Shown here piece after piece: positions 16,683 through 26,394 of a stretch of DNA of 64,000 bases. The DNA comes from an uncultured Bacteroidales bacterium. GTDB lineage: Bacteria > Bacteroidota > Bacteroidia > Bacteroidales > ML635J-15. Below the pieces are notes generated by a model. That model saw only the letters and a program-made list of their open reading frames with translations, searched no databases and was not told the origin of the DNA. The stretch spans positions 62,001-126,000 of the forward strand of contig CAJOIT010000011.1 in assembly GCA_905234755.1 (NCBI GenBank), in the 5' to 3' direction. Position numbers and translations under genes: made by a program. Position 1 is the stretch's first letter, and the number at the start of each line of letters is the position of its first letter.

Positions 16683-16904
16683 AATGGCTTCGCCGTTTCT
16701 CGCTTCTTGTGCTGCGATGCACTGAGGTTCTCGAAGTGAGCTTGCCGAAGTACGCGGTTTCTGGGTTTCAGGTTTCTTGTAGAGACACGCCGCCGATTGA
16801 AATGCATTGCACCGATTGAGACGCAAAATTTTGCGTCTGTACATGAAGAATCACGCTCATTTTTTGAATCGCGATTGTACAAATCAAGGGTTCAAGGATT
16901 TGAA
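16683..16904 (+). repeat. Flanking direct repeat, copy B (about 220 bp)
   Basis: Near-identical copy of 14958-15210, including the GACGCAAAATTTTGCGTC palindrome at 16820-16837. With the 33-bp repeats it fills the gap 16589-16962; the last 60 bp are GATTTGA/GATTTAA heptads. Confidence 0.8.
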
Positions 16905-16962
16905 ATTAGAAGATTTAATAATTTAATGATTCAATGATTTAACGAATGAATAGATGTGCTGG

Positions 16963-17580
16963 CTAAAGCTCTCCTAGCACGGCAAATAGCTCGGCTAGAA
17001 TCATCGCTGAGGCTCCCCATACCACCGAACTGCCACAAACATAACTCGGCACATCGTACTGCTTTCCTGCTACGGTAACACTACGGGTGGAAAACGATGC
17101 TTGCAAATCCTCCAAATCGACCTCCAGCACCCGCTTCACCTCGCTTTCGGAACGAACAAAATCGCCAACTCCCTCGACAAATGCCACCACTGGAAAAATC
17201 TCGAACTTGCTCACAGGTACCTTCACTGGCGGCAACTCGCCAACCACATCTCTACGACTGACAACAATACCAATTTCCTCCGCCGTCTCACGCAATGCAG
17301 TGTCGATGCTGTCGACATCTGTTGGCTCGGCCTTGCCTCCCGGAAACGAAACCTGTCCCGCATGTACGCCCACATCGGTGCGCTCAATCATTATCGTCTT
17401 CAGCCGGCCTTCGCGGACAAACAGCAATATCAGCACCGCCGACTTGCGCAACGGAAACGGATTTGCATAATACCGCTCAAAGTACATCCGCTGAAAATCG
17501 GACAGCATAGCGGTTGCACTGCGCTCAGCCTCATCGCGGTCGTAAGTGGAAAAGGTGGATATGATAGAAAATTTGTTCAA
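16963..17580 (-). CDS. Nudix hydrolase, CoA pyrophosphatase-like
   Basis: The 205-residue protein carries HAGQVSFPGGK (73-83) and the Nudix box GGKAEPTDVD...TALRETAEEIGI (81-105). These match the CoA/NADH diphosphatase branch (NudL/YeaB type), whose UPF0035 signature includes GQVSFPGG just before the box. The likely reaction is splitting CoA to phosphopantetheine and 3',5'-ADP, or removing oxidised CoA. It is cytoplasmic. The gene stands alone between repeat-rich spacers; no clear -7 box was seen. Confidence 0.85.
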   Translation of the reverse strand: MNKFSIISTFSTYDRDEAERSATAMLSDFQRMYFERYYANPFPLRKSAVLILLFVREGRLKTIMIERTDVGVHAGQVSFPGGKAEPTDVDSIDTALRETAEEIGIVVSRRDVVGELPPVKVPVSKFEIFPVVAFVEGVGDFVRSESEVKRVLEVDLEDLQASFSTRSVTVAGKQYDVPSYVCGSSVVWGASAMILAELFAVLGEL

Positions 17581-17589
17581 AGGTTCAAA

Positions 17590-17680
17590 AATTTAATGTT
17601 CAATGTTCAAAGATTCAAGGATTCAAGGATTCAAGGATTCAATGATTTAATGATTTAACAATTCGATGATTTGAAGGATT
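17590..17680. repeat. Tandem heptad repeats (AGGATTC/TGATTTA)
   Basis: Successive 8-10 base units of the type CAAAGATTCAAGGATTCAAGGATTCAATGATTTAATG lie upstream of the Nudix gene. The same degenerate units occur at 4540-4590, 14760-14835, 15190-15225, 16880-16945, 21240-21350 and 54390-54430. Confidence 0.6.
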
Positions 17681-17693
17681 TTGGTGTAAATTT

Positions 17694-17720
17694 AAAAAGG
17701 ACGACTTGCGCCGTCCTTTT
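17694..17720 (-). terminator. Rho-independent terminator of the 17740-19317 gene
   Basis: AAAAGGACG (17695-17703) pairs with CGTCCTTTT (17712-17720). On the minus strand a run TTTTTAAATTT follows, 19 bp past the stop codon. Confidence 0.75.
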
Positions 17721-17739
17721 CATACCATGAAATAATTTT

Positions 17740-19317
17740 CTATTCTGGGTTAAACATTGCGAACTTGCACTTCTTGCCGTTACGGGTGAACATATAGTGC
17801 GTTCCGTTGTATTCCTGGAAAAGTTCAGGAATAATCTTGCTCTTCTTATTGCTCTTCGGGAACAAAGCCTGACCAGAAACAGCACCATCGGAGAAAATGG
17901 AAACGGCAATTGCAAAACCATTGCGGTCGGGCGAGGTTGCTTCCTTATACTTGTCACCATTGAGGTTTGCCTTCGATTCGCCAGCCTCAAGATTTGTCAA
18001 GTTCTTTGCATTGTCGTTGTAGAAGAGGAAAACCTTCTCGCCAATTGCGTATGTTGCAACAGATGAATACTTTCCATAGTCGTTCCAACTGTACTGGCTC
18101 TTCGGTATTCTAACCATCCATTCCATATTGTTAAGAGGACTGCAGTATGCAACGAGCACATCGTTGAAGCGATAATATTCGTTGAAGATGGTTTCTCTTG
18201 TCTGCGGGTCGAAAATCGAATCCTTCTTGTAATTCTTATGCTCGGCTACAACAACCGAACCGCCATCGGAAAGGTAAAGAACATTAAGGAGCTGATAATC
18301 GTATTTCTGATCCATAATCCAGTTGAGACGATCTGCATTGAATGCTGGAATTTCGGTCTTCTGGAATGTATAAATAGCCTTCTTTGAATCCCTTGCGTTA
18401 ACCGGTTTCTTTTCCTTTACATCATATTTCTGATGGAAGATAGCCTGATATGTCGTCTTGCCCTTCGGAACGAGGAATCCGTAAACATCAATGTTATCGT
18501 TGTCATCGATTCCAAAAATTGCATCTACGAGAACCAACTTCTTGTCCTTGACATCAAATGTTGTAACATCTTCCATTGCCGGATTGAAAACAAGCATCTT
18601 ATAGTCATAGGTTATGATTTTCATCTTCTGCAACTGAGCCTCGGTCGGGCTTATGCGGACAAGCATATATACGCAACCGCTGTTGGTAATCTTGATGTCC
18701 TCGATTGCAAATGCCTGATTTACAAGTGGAAGCTTAATCTGCTTGTTGTACACTTCCCTAAGGTTCGAGTTGTACATCTTGAAATAGAACGGCTCCTCGT
18801 TGTAAGTCTGGAACGGACGGTTGTACCATACAAACATGTTCTGTCCGTTAGGTGTGAGACATACATTGAAGTCAGCCGACATGTTCTGGTTTGTGAGCTT
18901 TCCAATAACACGGGGTTCACCCATTACCTGTCCGCTCTTGCCGAGTTCCTGAATGTACAGAAGTTTTTCCTTCTTCAGGAAATCTTCAACCTGAGTAAAC
19001 AGAACTACTTGTCCGTCAACATAAAAAGACTCTACATATTCTGTCTGGTTTCCATCGACAACAGGAAGAATTATTTGTGCTGATGATTCGCGCACAAGCG
19101 ATGCGGCATTGAAATATTCAAGCCAAAGCTTGTCCTCTGCATCCATCCTTATGGCGAAAAATCCATCGGAATCGCCACCAATCATCCTTACATAGTCGTT
19201 TCCTTCTTCAAGGATGATGTCCTTGTCGTACCCGAAATTGGCTGTAGCTTTCTGCTGTGCATTAGCGACTGCTACACACAGACATACCGTTAGAACAAAC
19301 AAAAATATTTTTTTCAT
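17740..19317 (-). CDS. Exported protein of unknown function (525 aa)
   Basis: A signal peptide (MKKIFLFVLTVCLCVAVANAQ) leads to a mature protein with no family motif I recognise. It has regularly spaced beta-strand-like segments with aromatic pairs, such as LWLEYFNAASL, NMFVWYNRPF, YKMLVFNPAMED and KVFLFYNDNAKNL, at intervals of 40-60 residues. That pattern would suit a beta-propeller, but this is inference. There is no sorting domain, lipobox or CxxC, so a periplasmic location is likely. It has its own terminator and a weak -7 box (TATCTTCG at 19346-19353) and appears monocistronic. Confidence 0.75.
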   Translation of the reverse strand: MKKIFLFVLTVCLCVAVANAQQKATANFGYDKDIILEEGNDYVRMIGGDSDGFFAIRMDAEDKLWLEYFNAASLVRESSAQIILPVVDGNQTEYVESFYVDGQVVLFTQVEDFLKKEKLLYIQELGKSGQVMGEPRVIGKLTNQNMSADFNVCLTPNGQNMFVWYNRPFQTYNEEPFYFKMYNSNLREVYNKQIKLPLVNQAFAIEDIKITNSGCVYMLVRISPTEAQLQKMKIITYDYKMLVFNPAMEDVTTFDVKDKKLVLVDAIFGIDDNDNIDVYGFLVPKGKTTYQAIFHQKYDVKEKKPVNARDSKKAIYTFQKTEIPAFNADRLNWIMDQKYDYQLLNVLYLSDGGSVVVAEHKNYKKDSIFDPQTRETIFNEYYRFNDVLVAYCSPLNNMEWMVRIPKSQYSWNDYGKYSSVATYAIGEKVFLFYNDNAKNLTNLEAGESKANLNGDKYKEATSPDRNGFAIAVSIFSDGAVSGQALFPKSNKKSKIIPELFQEYNGTHYMFTRNGKKCKFAMFNPE

Positions 19318-19377
19318 CTCAAAAACTATTTACGTAAATAAGGTGCGAAGATATATATTTTTTTGAATAGCGAAAAA

Positions 19378-20421
19378 CTATTTTTTCATATTTGCAAGTT
19401 GCCCACATGCAGCAGCTATGTCCATTCCCTTTGATTTTCTTATAGTTACAACAATATTACAACTTTCAATATGCCCTATAAATTTTTCTAAGACAACACT
19501 GTTCGTCCTTTGAAATGTATCATTAGGATGCGGATTGTACTCTATGATGTTAATCTTGCATGGCGAAACTTTGGTAAATTCAGTAAGGGCGCGAGCATCA
19601 TCCAAACTATCGTTAACACCTCCTAGCATAAGATACTCGTATGTAATGCGGCTACCAGTCTTTGCATGGAAATACCGTATTGCATCAGAAAGTTCCGACA
19701 GGCTGTACTTGCGGTTTATAGGCATGATTTCATCGCGCTTGGCATTAATTGCCGAATGAAGCGAAATGGAAAGGTTGAAGCGTATCCCATCATCAGCCAA
19801 ACGCTTGATTTGTGGAGCAATTCCGCAAGTTGACATGGTTATACGCTGTGGCGACATTCCCATCGACTGCACCGAACATATCATATTTATCGCAGATAGA
19901 GTATTTTCGTAGTTCATAAGCGGTTCGCCCATTCCCATGATGACAATGTTCGACAACGGAGAACCAAACGATTCTTCCGAAAGTCTGTTCAGCGAAAATA
20001 CCTGATGGAAAATCTCGCCAGATGTAAGATTGCGCTTGAAACCTAGTTGCCCCGTTGCACAGAACGCACATCCCATCTGACAGCCCACTTGCGTTGATAT
20101 GCAAGCCGTTACCCTGTCGGCACTAGGGATTAGAACTCCCTCGAAACGATAACTGTCGGTAGTCTCGAACAAAAACTTACATGTTCCATCTACCGATGCA
20201 ACCGAATATACGCACACTACATTGCCAAAACGGAAATTTTCCGACAACTTGTCGCGCAAAGGCTTTGGAATATTACTCATCTCATCGAAACTTTCTGCGC
20301 CTTTCTTCCATATCCATTCGCAAACCTGCGTGGCACGAAACTTTTTTTCGCCCATGCCCACAAGAAAGCCTTCGAGTTCGGGTATCGACAACTGACGAAT
20401 ATCTTTCAGTTCAGAATCCAT
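19378..20421 (-). CDS. rlmN: 23S rRNA (adenine(2503)-C(2))-methyltransferase RlmN
   Basis: This radical SAM enzyme methylates A2503 of 23S rRNA and A37 of some tRNAs, tuning translation accuracy. The 347-residue protein has the cluster-binding CxxxCxxC at Cys114, 118 and 121 (ISTQVGCQMGCAFCATGQ). It also has GMGEPLMNYENT and the SAM-contacting NLSISLHSA. The C-terminal catalytic Cys is at about 339 (DIAAACGQLAN). The length and motif order are normal for RlmN. It stands alone, with a 58-bp gap to the 17740-19317 gene and a terminator for the next gene just upstream. Confidence 0.97.
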   Translation of the reverse strand: MDSELKDIRQLSIPELEGFLVGMGEKKFRATQVCEWIWKKGAESFDEMSNIPKPLRDKLSENFRFGNVVCVYSVASVDGTCKFLFETTDSYRFEGVLIPSADRVTACISTQVGCQMGCAFCATGQLGFKRNLTSGEIFHQVFSLNRLSEESFGSPLSNIVIMGMGEPLMNYENTLSAINMICSVQSMGMSPQRITMSTCGIAPQIKRLADDGIRFNLSISLHSAINAKRDEIMPINRKYSLSELSDAIRYFHAKTGSRITYEYLMLGGVNDSLDDARALTEFTKVSPCKINIIEYNPHPNDTFQRTNSVVLEKFIGHIESCNIVVTIRKSKGMDIAAACGQLANMKK

Positions 20422-20443
20422 TTGCTAAAAGTTAATCCAAAAC

Positions 20444-20467
20444 AAAAAAGGTGGCTTTCACCACCTT
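20444..20467 (-). terminator. Rho-independent terminator of the 20476-21147 gene
   Basis: AAGGTGG (20448-20454) pairs with CCACCTT (20461-20467); the minus strand continues TTTTTTG. It lies 8 bp past the stop. Confidence 0.75.
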
Positions 20468-20475
20468 GATATTAT

Positions 20476-21147
20476 CTACTGGCAAGAATCCTTTGTCCTG
20501 TTTGGCGTCAGCTCGTAAGATGCAGTCTGACCAGAGTTTCGTGCAGCATTTACAGTCGTCTGCGCATCCTGCTCATACCCCCAGAGATACGATACGGTAT
20601 TGCCAATTGTTATCTTCCAGCATGCCGGCTCGTTGGAATTATTTGCTGGTTGAACACACGACTTCTCATCATTTGCAGGAGTCTGTTCATATTTTGCATT
20701 TTGGTAACCTTCATTTTTCAAGGCAGTAGCCTTACGCCTTGCAACTGTTTCTGTAGCCCATAAGTACTGTTCTACCGTCTGACCGCTCTTAGTACCTGTT
20801 ATTTTCCAGCATTTCTTCGGGTTTATTTTTTCGTTGGCAGCATCGCAAGCCTCAACAGAAGAATGATTACATGCTGAATATTCATATACAACATTGTTCT
20901 GATTCCTCATTTCGTTAACCCATTGCATAACATTGGCTTTCGTATCCCAACGATACTCCCTGTAACCATTTTGTCCTGTGATTTCCCAACATGCTTCGCT
21001 ATTATCAACAAGTAGATTTACTGCAGGAGTTTTTAATTGGCTTGTAGATTCCTTCATCGTTTTTTTGCCAGGCCTTACCTGTCCGAATACATTGCCAGAC
21101 ATAGCAACAAGCACTATACATAATGTAATTGCGGGTAATTTTTTCAT
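20476..21147 (-). CDS. Secreted protein with three Cys-bounded repeat modules
   Basis: From the ATG at 21147 a signal peptide (MKKLPAITLCIVLVAMSGNVFGQ) is followed by three modules of about 45-55 residues. Each begins CWxIT and has a Tyr/Trp-rich Y.W pair: CWEITGQNGYREYRWDTKA, CWKITGTKSGQTVEQYLWAT and CWKITIGNTVSYLWGYEQ. Each ends with a Tyr-Glu pair and a Cys (YEYSACNH...AC, YEQTPANDEKSC, YELTPNRTKDSC). One disulfide per module is likely. An upstream in-frame ATG at 21204 is rejected because a strong promoter (21176-21205) overlaps it. The family and function were not recognised; a periplasmic or surface binding role is possible. Confidence 0.8.
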   Translation of the reverse strand: MKKLPAITLCIVLVAMSGNVFGQVRPGKKTMKESTSQLKTPAVNLLVDNSEACWEITGQNGYREYRWDTKANVMQWVNEMRNQNNVVYEYSACNHSSVEACDAANEKINPKKCWKITGTKSGQTVEQYLWATETVARRKATALKNEGYQNAKYEQTPANDEKSCVQPANNSNEPACWKITIGNTVSYLWGYEQDAQTTVNAARNSGQTASYELTPNRTKDSCQ

Positions 21148-21175
21148 ATTATTTGTTCTTTTATGAATTAGACTG

Positions 21176-21205
21176 CAAAAGTAGCAAAGATTTTTTTGTT
21201 TCAAA
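21176..21205 (-). promoter_or_regulatory. Strong predicted promoter of the three-module Cys protein
   Basis: Minus strand TTTG (21202-21205), an 18-bp spacer, then TACTTTTG (21176-21183): a full Bacteroidota -33/-7 match. The ATG at 21147 follows about 28 bp later. Confidence 0.6.
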
Positions 21206-21447
21206 GTTTCTGAGTTTGAAATTGTTTATGGGGTTCGAGTTGTTTGGGATGGTTTGATGATTTAACTTCGTTGAGCTAAAGGTTGATGATTCGATGATTT
21301 GAAAATTCGATGATTTGAAAATTTGAGGGTTTGAAAATTTGAGGGTTTGAAATGGGTTGAGGTTGTTTGAGATTGCTAGCGCGAGCTAAAGGTTGGCTTT
21401 AAGCCTGCAAACCTTTTGGTCTGTTAGCCTATTCTTCTGTTCGCCTA

Positions 21448-24400
21448 CTACCTTAATATATACATTTTTCCGACTTCGCGCTTGAAATACTTGTCGGTGC
21501 CAACATCGCGCTTCTCGATTTCCTCACCATTTATCTTTGCCTTTACCGTATAGAAATAAACCCCATTGGCCAACCTGTCTCCATAAGTGTCGCATCCGTC
21601 CCATGCGTATTCGGTAATATTGCGACCTATTGAAATCGGACCAAGTTCTTCAAGATATATGCGCTTAACTACTTTACCTGTAATTGTAAAGATTTCTATT
21701 TCGAGTTCATCGGGAATTTCACTGCCCGTAAGTTCAAAGACAAATCTTGTCTGCGAACTGAACGGATTCGGATAATTAATCAGATTGGTAATTGTCAATT
21801 TTGTAATCACACAAAAATCAATTACATACGAATTATCACCCGACAAGTTTCCTGTTGCATCCTTTGCCTGCACCTGAAGCCTATATGTACCATCCTCAGT
21901 AAATATCGGACGATATATTATCTTGCAACTATTGTCGGGCAGTTCGGCAGGAACCCACTCCACAGTTTCCAAAGGATTTTCCTGAATGCCAAAACTTATT
22001 CGCTTTGCTTGTCCCGTAGTAAGATTTGTAAGATGCATCTCGAACAAAGAGGTGTCGTTTAATGCGAGATACTTGTTTTCATCCTTAAGGGTAATCAGAA
22101 TTTCGGGCTTTGCTGATACAATTTCACCGTTCATTATGAATTTTCCATCGAAACTTACTTCAAGCAAAGGGTTGGTTTTGTCGTTTGTTATGTAGAAATA
22201 CTTTGATGCAATGTTGTTGTAATGGTATTGCTCTGGTTGATAATAAGTTCCAGTTGCTTCGTTTATCGGGTTAAATTCCACCCAGATGCTATTCAAGCCA
22301 GAAAGCTCAAGCGTCGAATAGCGTATAGTGTCGCTTAGTATATCGTGTGCTGGATGAGGACGCAAAGTGCGGATACCGATTAGAGTTTCGTTATTATGGC
22401 TGTCGCGAATCCAATATTTTACCACCAGACTATCCATGTCGCTGTTGCTGACATTGTGTGTTGAAATAGCGAAGACAAGTTCGTCGCCACGCTCGATTGT
22501 GTCGGAATGGAAGAAATATCCAAGTTTTGGATCTATTGCTGTTTCGGGAACAGCATCGAACCTTAGTTGCCATTTTTTCAGTTGTGACGGTGTGCGGTTC
22601 ACGGTGTCTCGTGTAAAAAGATTTAATCGCAAGTTTGGATACATACGATAGTCAATGAGATTTCCGAGAGCCGAAAGCAAAGAAAAATTTGGACCAATGC
22701 TATCGATTACAAGTTCTTCCTCGCCAGAAGGACGAATTCCATAAACTTCAAGTTTCAACTCGTCACCATCTTCGCTCTCGTGTTGCCATTGCAGAGACCG
22801 CCATTGCATCGATGGACCAACAACTGTGCTTGTAACATATCCGTATGAGAGGTCTATAACAAGATTCAGTGGATCCATGTCAATATCGTCACCGAAAACC
22901 TCCCTATGTATTGATGGATTGCCTTTACAAGTACAGAAAATGTACGCTTTGTTGTTTGGTACTGTCCTTATCTGCACGGAACCGAGGTTTTCCAAGGCTT
23001 GTTTCACAGTTTCGGGCAACGATGAAAAAGCAACGGTTCGCCACGAATATATCAATACATAGTATCCGTTAGGCACATCGTTGAGAAGATTCAACATTCC
23101 ATTAAGGGCAGTGGCGTTTATGTCGAATGTAAAATATGATTGCGGACTTCCAGAAGAAAAACATTTCGGATAGTTCCTGTGTCCATAGTTATGCCTGTTC
23201 GACTGCCATGCAAGCAAAGTCAACGGGTCTATTACGGCAACTACCATTGCCGAGCCAGTATTGCAATTGCTATATCCCCCCGACTGTGATCCAGTGTTGC
23301 CATCGATACTCCATCTCACGACTTCGAAAGTACCTGTACCGACATTGGCTCGGTTATGACAGTTTAGCTGCCTCTGGCCCTGCGAATATGTAAATTCCTG
23401 CGTACCGGCATTGTATTCAATAAAATTGAACTTGTCTTTTTTAAACTGGTAATAATGCGCCTGCGACCAGCCTTCCTCCCCTTCAATGTATATGAAGGAT
23501 GACTCTTTCCATATATATTGGTCATCATTGACTACAGCTGACACTCGCCAATAGTAAACAGTGTTTTCTGTCAAGGCAAACGGAACTTTCCATTTTACAA
23601 TTCCTCCCTCACTACTTATACTTGTTTCACGCATTAGCGGACTATTGAACCTATCGGTAGTATCAATCTGGAATCTATAGTTTACCGCCCCAAGGAACGG
23701 GTCTCCCGTGGATGCCACAAGCGATACAGTATCGTATGGATAAATGGCGTATTCGTAAGGATAAATTGGGAACACATCGCTAGACCTTATCATAAAGTCC
23801 ATAGTAGCATAATTGTTCGTTTCCGAGGCCTCATCGACTTCATTCATTCCATCTACATAAACGCGGATTTGGTTCATGCCAGTTCCATCTATTATATTGG
23901 TCGGAATCTTCACGCTTACAGTTTTGCGATACAGGCATCCGTTGACAATAGCTTCGTAATGGGATTCGGTGCCATCTGGAAGCGTACGCTCAACATATAT
24001 ATGGAAATCCTGAGAACATGCTCGACCAAGATTCCTAATCTCAACATTAACATCGAAACTATCGAGCACTGTGGTTATTTCCTGAGGCGAAAGGCTTAGC
24101 GACGAATTGTCAATCATCAAATCGGGCTTCTCATTCGGTCCGATTACTATTGCCGGGTCACCTTGCAATGTTATCTGATAACTGGTGATTTCTGTATTTG
24201 TACTCCAACTGTTGGTAAGCACATTCTTTAAGGTATTCCTAATCTGTACTCCTATTGGACGGTGGTAATTGCTATACGAAAAATTCTTGTACAATTCGAA
24301 TGTGTAGGTATTCAGATAGCTCGTATTACCCTGGTCCATGGATGACATGAATCCAATAGCACCTTTTTGCGACCTTATCCAGATATCGCTCAATGTATTG

Positions 24401-26391
24401 CTTGTTGAATGGATTGCACCTACATAACACGAATTTCCAATCATAAACGAGAATTTGCCATCGTTGGTGTAAAGTTCTGGTGCCTTTATTTCATGATCGA
24501 AAGATGTAGATGAGCCATGCCCAAAAAATAGCATCAATGAAACTCCGCTATTTATCAGGTTATCAATCGAATCGCTGTTTGTTGTTGCTATTGCGGCTGA
24601 TGTGTTTTTCAGGAAAGTATGCACATGGCCACCAAAAAGCGTATCCTCGATAATGTCCCTATAAGAATTAAGGTAAGATTCTATTCGTCCTTGCTCCGAT
24701 GCGTTGTTTCCTCCGCCGAAATGCAACACTTCCTTGTTCCAAAGTTCTGGCACCGCCGACTCGTAGGTTCTTACCTTGTTCAAGTAGTTTGTAACTTGCG
24801 TTGCTGATGTCACCGCCAACCTTCCTGTAGAAAACAAAGGTTCTACTGTCGTCCCGCACAACCCAACTGTAAATAGCTGGTCGCTGGCGGGCTGTCCTGC
24901 CGATGGCACTGTCGTATAAGTGGCATTCGAGGCATTTGTCTTGTACTGACTTGCCTCAAGCGACCTACCGACGAGGAACAAGTGCTTTTCGGATGGCGAT
25001 GATTCGTACACTGCCTTGCAGAATCGCCTGATTGCCGCCTGATTTCTGTTTACACCGTACGCATACTGGTCGTAAAGCTGGGCGACATCCGCTACCAATG
25101 CCTTGTAACCAGTTAAGTTCCTATACGATGCGTATTCGTTGCAAACTGAAAGGTATTTGCTATTGGTAACAATTATGTAGTCGGCATTAGGCTTTTGTGA
25201 AATATAGTCCACAAACTTGTTGTCGGCAGAAACCTTCTTTATCCCTGCCACCGACTGGTAACCATCAGAACCCACAAGAATCATCTGCCTTTCGCCTGCG
25301 GTATTTCCGACAAGGGCTTTTATCGAACTGCCAATGGTTGGAGTTATGCGCTCGTGATTGGTAAGGTCGTACAAGAAAGCTCCGCTTCCATATGCAAAGT
25401 TGCTTATGTCCAAGTAGTCTTTACTGTCGGAACCATTGGCAGGAAGATTAAACCCAAATGCTGATGCTCCCTCGAAATTCCAGTTGTGCGGATATTTTAT
25501 GTCAATGTATGAAACAACGGTTTTGTCTGTTTCACTATCACTCGACTTGAAAGTCAATACGGAAGAAGCAGGCATAACAGAACTTGGCACCGAGAATCTT
25601 GCTCTAACAAAACCATATCCATTAAAAGTGGTATCTACCCAAGTGGTGCTTTGCATTGTCACCGACAACTGGTGCAGGGCATTGTAATACGATGAGTTGC
25701 TTGCGTTAATTCCGCCCACAGCAATTTCTATCTCGGTATCTGGACCATTGGAAAATACTCCGGCCGTTACAACTGTTTTGCTGATTCCGCTCGCGGTTAT
25801 CGTGGTTGCATCCATCCAGCCTTCCGACTGAGTAAACAAGCTTCGTGTATCGCCAGCATAGTACTTTCCTGTATAGTTTGCTCGTTTATGCCTTATGCAG
25901 TATTCCTGCCTATTGGGATAATGAGTATCAAAATCGGTATCGTTCGATTCTGCCATTCTGCGATTTCCTGTATGAAAATTCCATGTAAGAAAATATGCAG
26001 CGGTATCGTTGTACATGCTGACTTCAGGATTTATCATGCTCTCGTGCGAACTATAGAAGTCGTATTCATCGTGACCATTGTTCTTTTCGCCGTAAAACTC
26101 AATATATCCATTATTAGCAAGCGTTCCGTCACTGTTTGTTCCCGACACATAAATGTATTGCTCCTCACCATTGTGGAAAATCTGTAAGTGATTGGCATTT
26201 ATCAGGTTAATCGGCACATCGGACGAAACAAGTTCCGAAGCGTAAACCCTGTACACTCCAGTTTTAACTACCTGAATCTTAAAATACTGCTGGTCGTAAT
26301 TTATCCACGAGTTTTCCTGCGCACCAAGCCTCATCGACAAAATTATTGCGATGAAAAAAAGCAATATGTATCTGATTTTGAAGCAACTCAT
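21448..26391 (-). CDS. PorU2-like C25 family cysteine peptidase (putative T9SS sortase paralogue)
   Basis: PorU is the T9SS sortase that removes the sorting domain from cargo and attaches the product to the cell surface. This 1647-residue protein has a signal peptide (1-24) and a gingipain-type C25 catalytic domain at about 402-750. The likely catalytic His625 is in LMLFFGHGSS and Cys655 in MIGNSCYVGA. A CARDB-like domain follows at about 785-870 (SFDVNVEIRNLG...NEVDEASETNNYA). Ig-like regions and a C-terminal YPNPF...FELTG sorting-domain/FlgD-like segment (about 1560-1647) end it. PorU of Porphyromonas gingivalis has about 1150 residues. The longer form with CARDB matches the group called PorU2. 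It is the second gene of a pair with the PorV-like gene; the gap is 3 bp. Confidence 0.85.
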   Translation of the reverse strand: MSCFKIRYILLFFIAIILSMRLGAQENSWINYDQQYFKIQVVKTGVYRVYASELVSSDVPINLINANHLQIFHNGEEQYIYVSGTNSDGTLANNGYIEFYGEKNNGHDEYDFYSSHESMINPEVSMYNDTAAYFLTWNFHTGNRRMAESNDTDFDTHYPNRQEYCIRHKRANYTGKYYAGDTRSLFTQSEGWMDATTITASGISKTVVTAGVFSNGPDTEIEIAVGGINASNSSYYNALHQLSVTMQSTTWVDTTFNGYGFVRARFSVPSSVMPASSVLTFKSSDSETDKTVVSYIDIKYPHNWNFEGASAFGFNLPANGSDSKDYLDISNFAYGSGAFLYDLTNHERITPTIGSSIKALVGNTAGERQMILVGSDGYQSVAGIKKVSADNKFVDYISQKPNADYIIVTNSKYLSVCNEYASYRNLTGYKALVADVAQLYDQYAYGVNRNQAAIRRFCKAVYESSPSEKHLFLVGRSLEASQYKTNASNATYTTVPSAGQPASDQLFTVGLCGTTVEPLFSTGRLAVTSATQVTNYLNKVRTYESAVPELWNKEVLHFGGGNNASEQGRIESYLNSYRDIIEDTLFGGHVHTFLKNTSAAIATTNSDSIDNLINSGVSLMLFFGHGSSTSFDHEIKAPELYTNDGKFSFMIGNSCYVGAIHSTSNTLSDIWIRSQKGAIGFMSSMDQGNTSYLNTYTFELYKNFSYSNYHRPIGVQIRNTLKNVLTNSWSTNTEITSYQITLQGDPAIVIGPNEKPDLMIDNSSLSLSPQEITTVLDSFDVNVEIRNLGRACSQDFHIYVERTLPDGTESHYEAIVNGCLYRKTVSVKIPTNIIDGTGMNQIRVYVDGMNEVDEASETNNYATMDFMIRSSDVFPIYPYEYAIYPYDTVSLVASTGDPFLGAVNYRFQIDTTDRFNSPLMRETSISSEGGIVKWKVPFALTENTVYYWRVSAVVNDDQYIWKESSFIYIEGEEGWSQAHYYQFKKDKFNFIEYNAGTQEFTYSQGQRQLNCHNRANVGTGTFEVVRWSIDGNTGSQSGGYSNCNTGSAMVVAVIDPLTLLAWQSNRHNYGHRNYPKCFSSGSPQSYFTFDINATALNGMLNLLNDVPNGYYVLIYSWRTVAFSSLPETVKQALENLGSVQIRTVPNNKAYIFCTCKGNPSIHREVFGDDIDMDPLNLVIDLSYGYVTSTVVGPSMQWRSLQWQHESEDGDELKLEVYGIRPSGEEELVIDSIGPNFSLLSALGNLIDYRMYPNLRLNLFTRDTVNRTPSQLKKWQLRFDAVPETAIDPKLGYFFHSDTIERGDELVFAISTHNVSNSDMDSLVVKYWIRDSHNNETLIGIRTLRPHPAHDILSDTIRYSTLELSGLNSIWVEFNPINEATGTYYQPEQYHYNNIASKYFYITNDKTNPLLEVSFDGKFIMNGEIVSAKPEILITLKDENKYLALNDTSLFEMHLTNLTTGQAKRISFGIQENPLETVEWVPAELPDNSCKIIYRPIFTEDGTYRLQVQAKDATGNLSGDNSYVIDFCVITKLTITNLINYPNPFSSQTRFVFELTGSEIPDELEIEIFTITGKVVKRIYLEELGPISIGRNITEYAWDGCDTYGDRLANGVYFYTVKAKINGEEIEKRDVGTDKYFKREVGKMYILR

Positions 26392-26394
26392 GTT

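Noticed and set aside
18433..19083. Plus-strand frame of 216 codons
   Set aside because: It is antisense to a gene with a signal peptide, promoter-like box and terminator, and has no motif.
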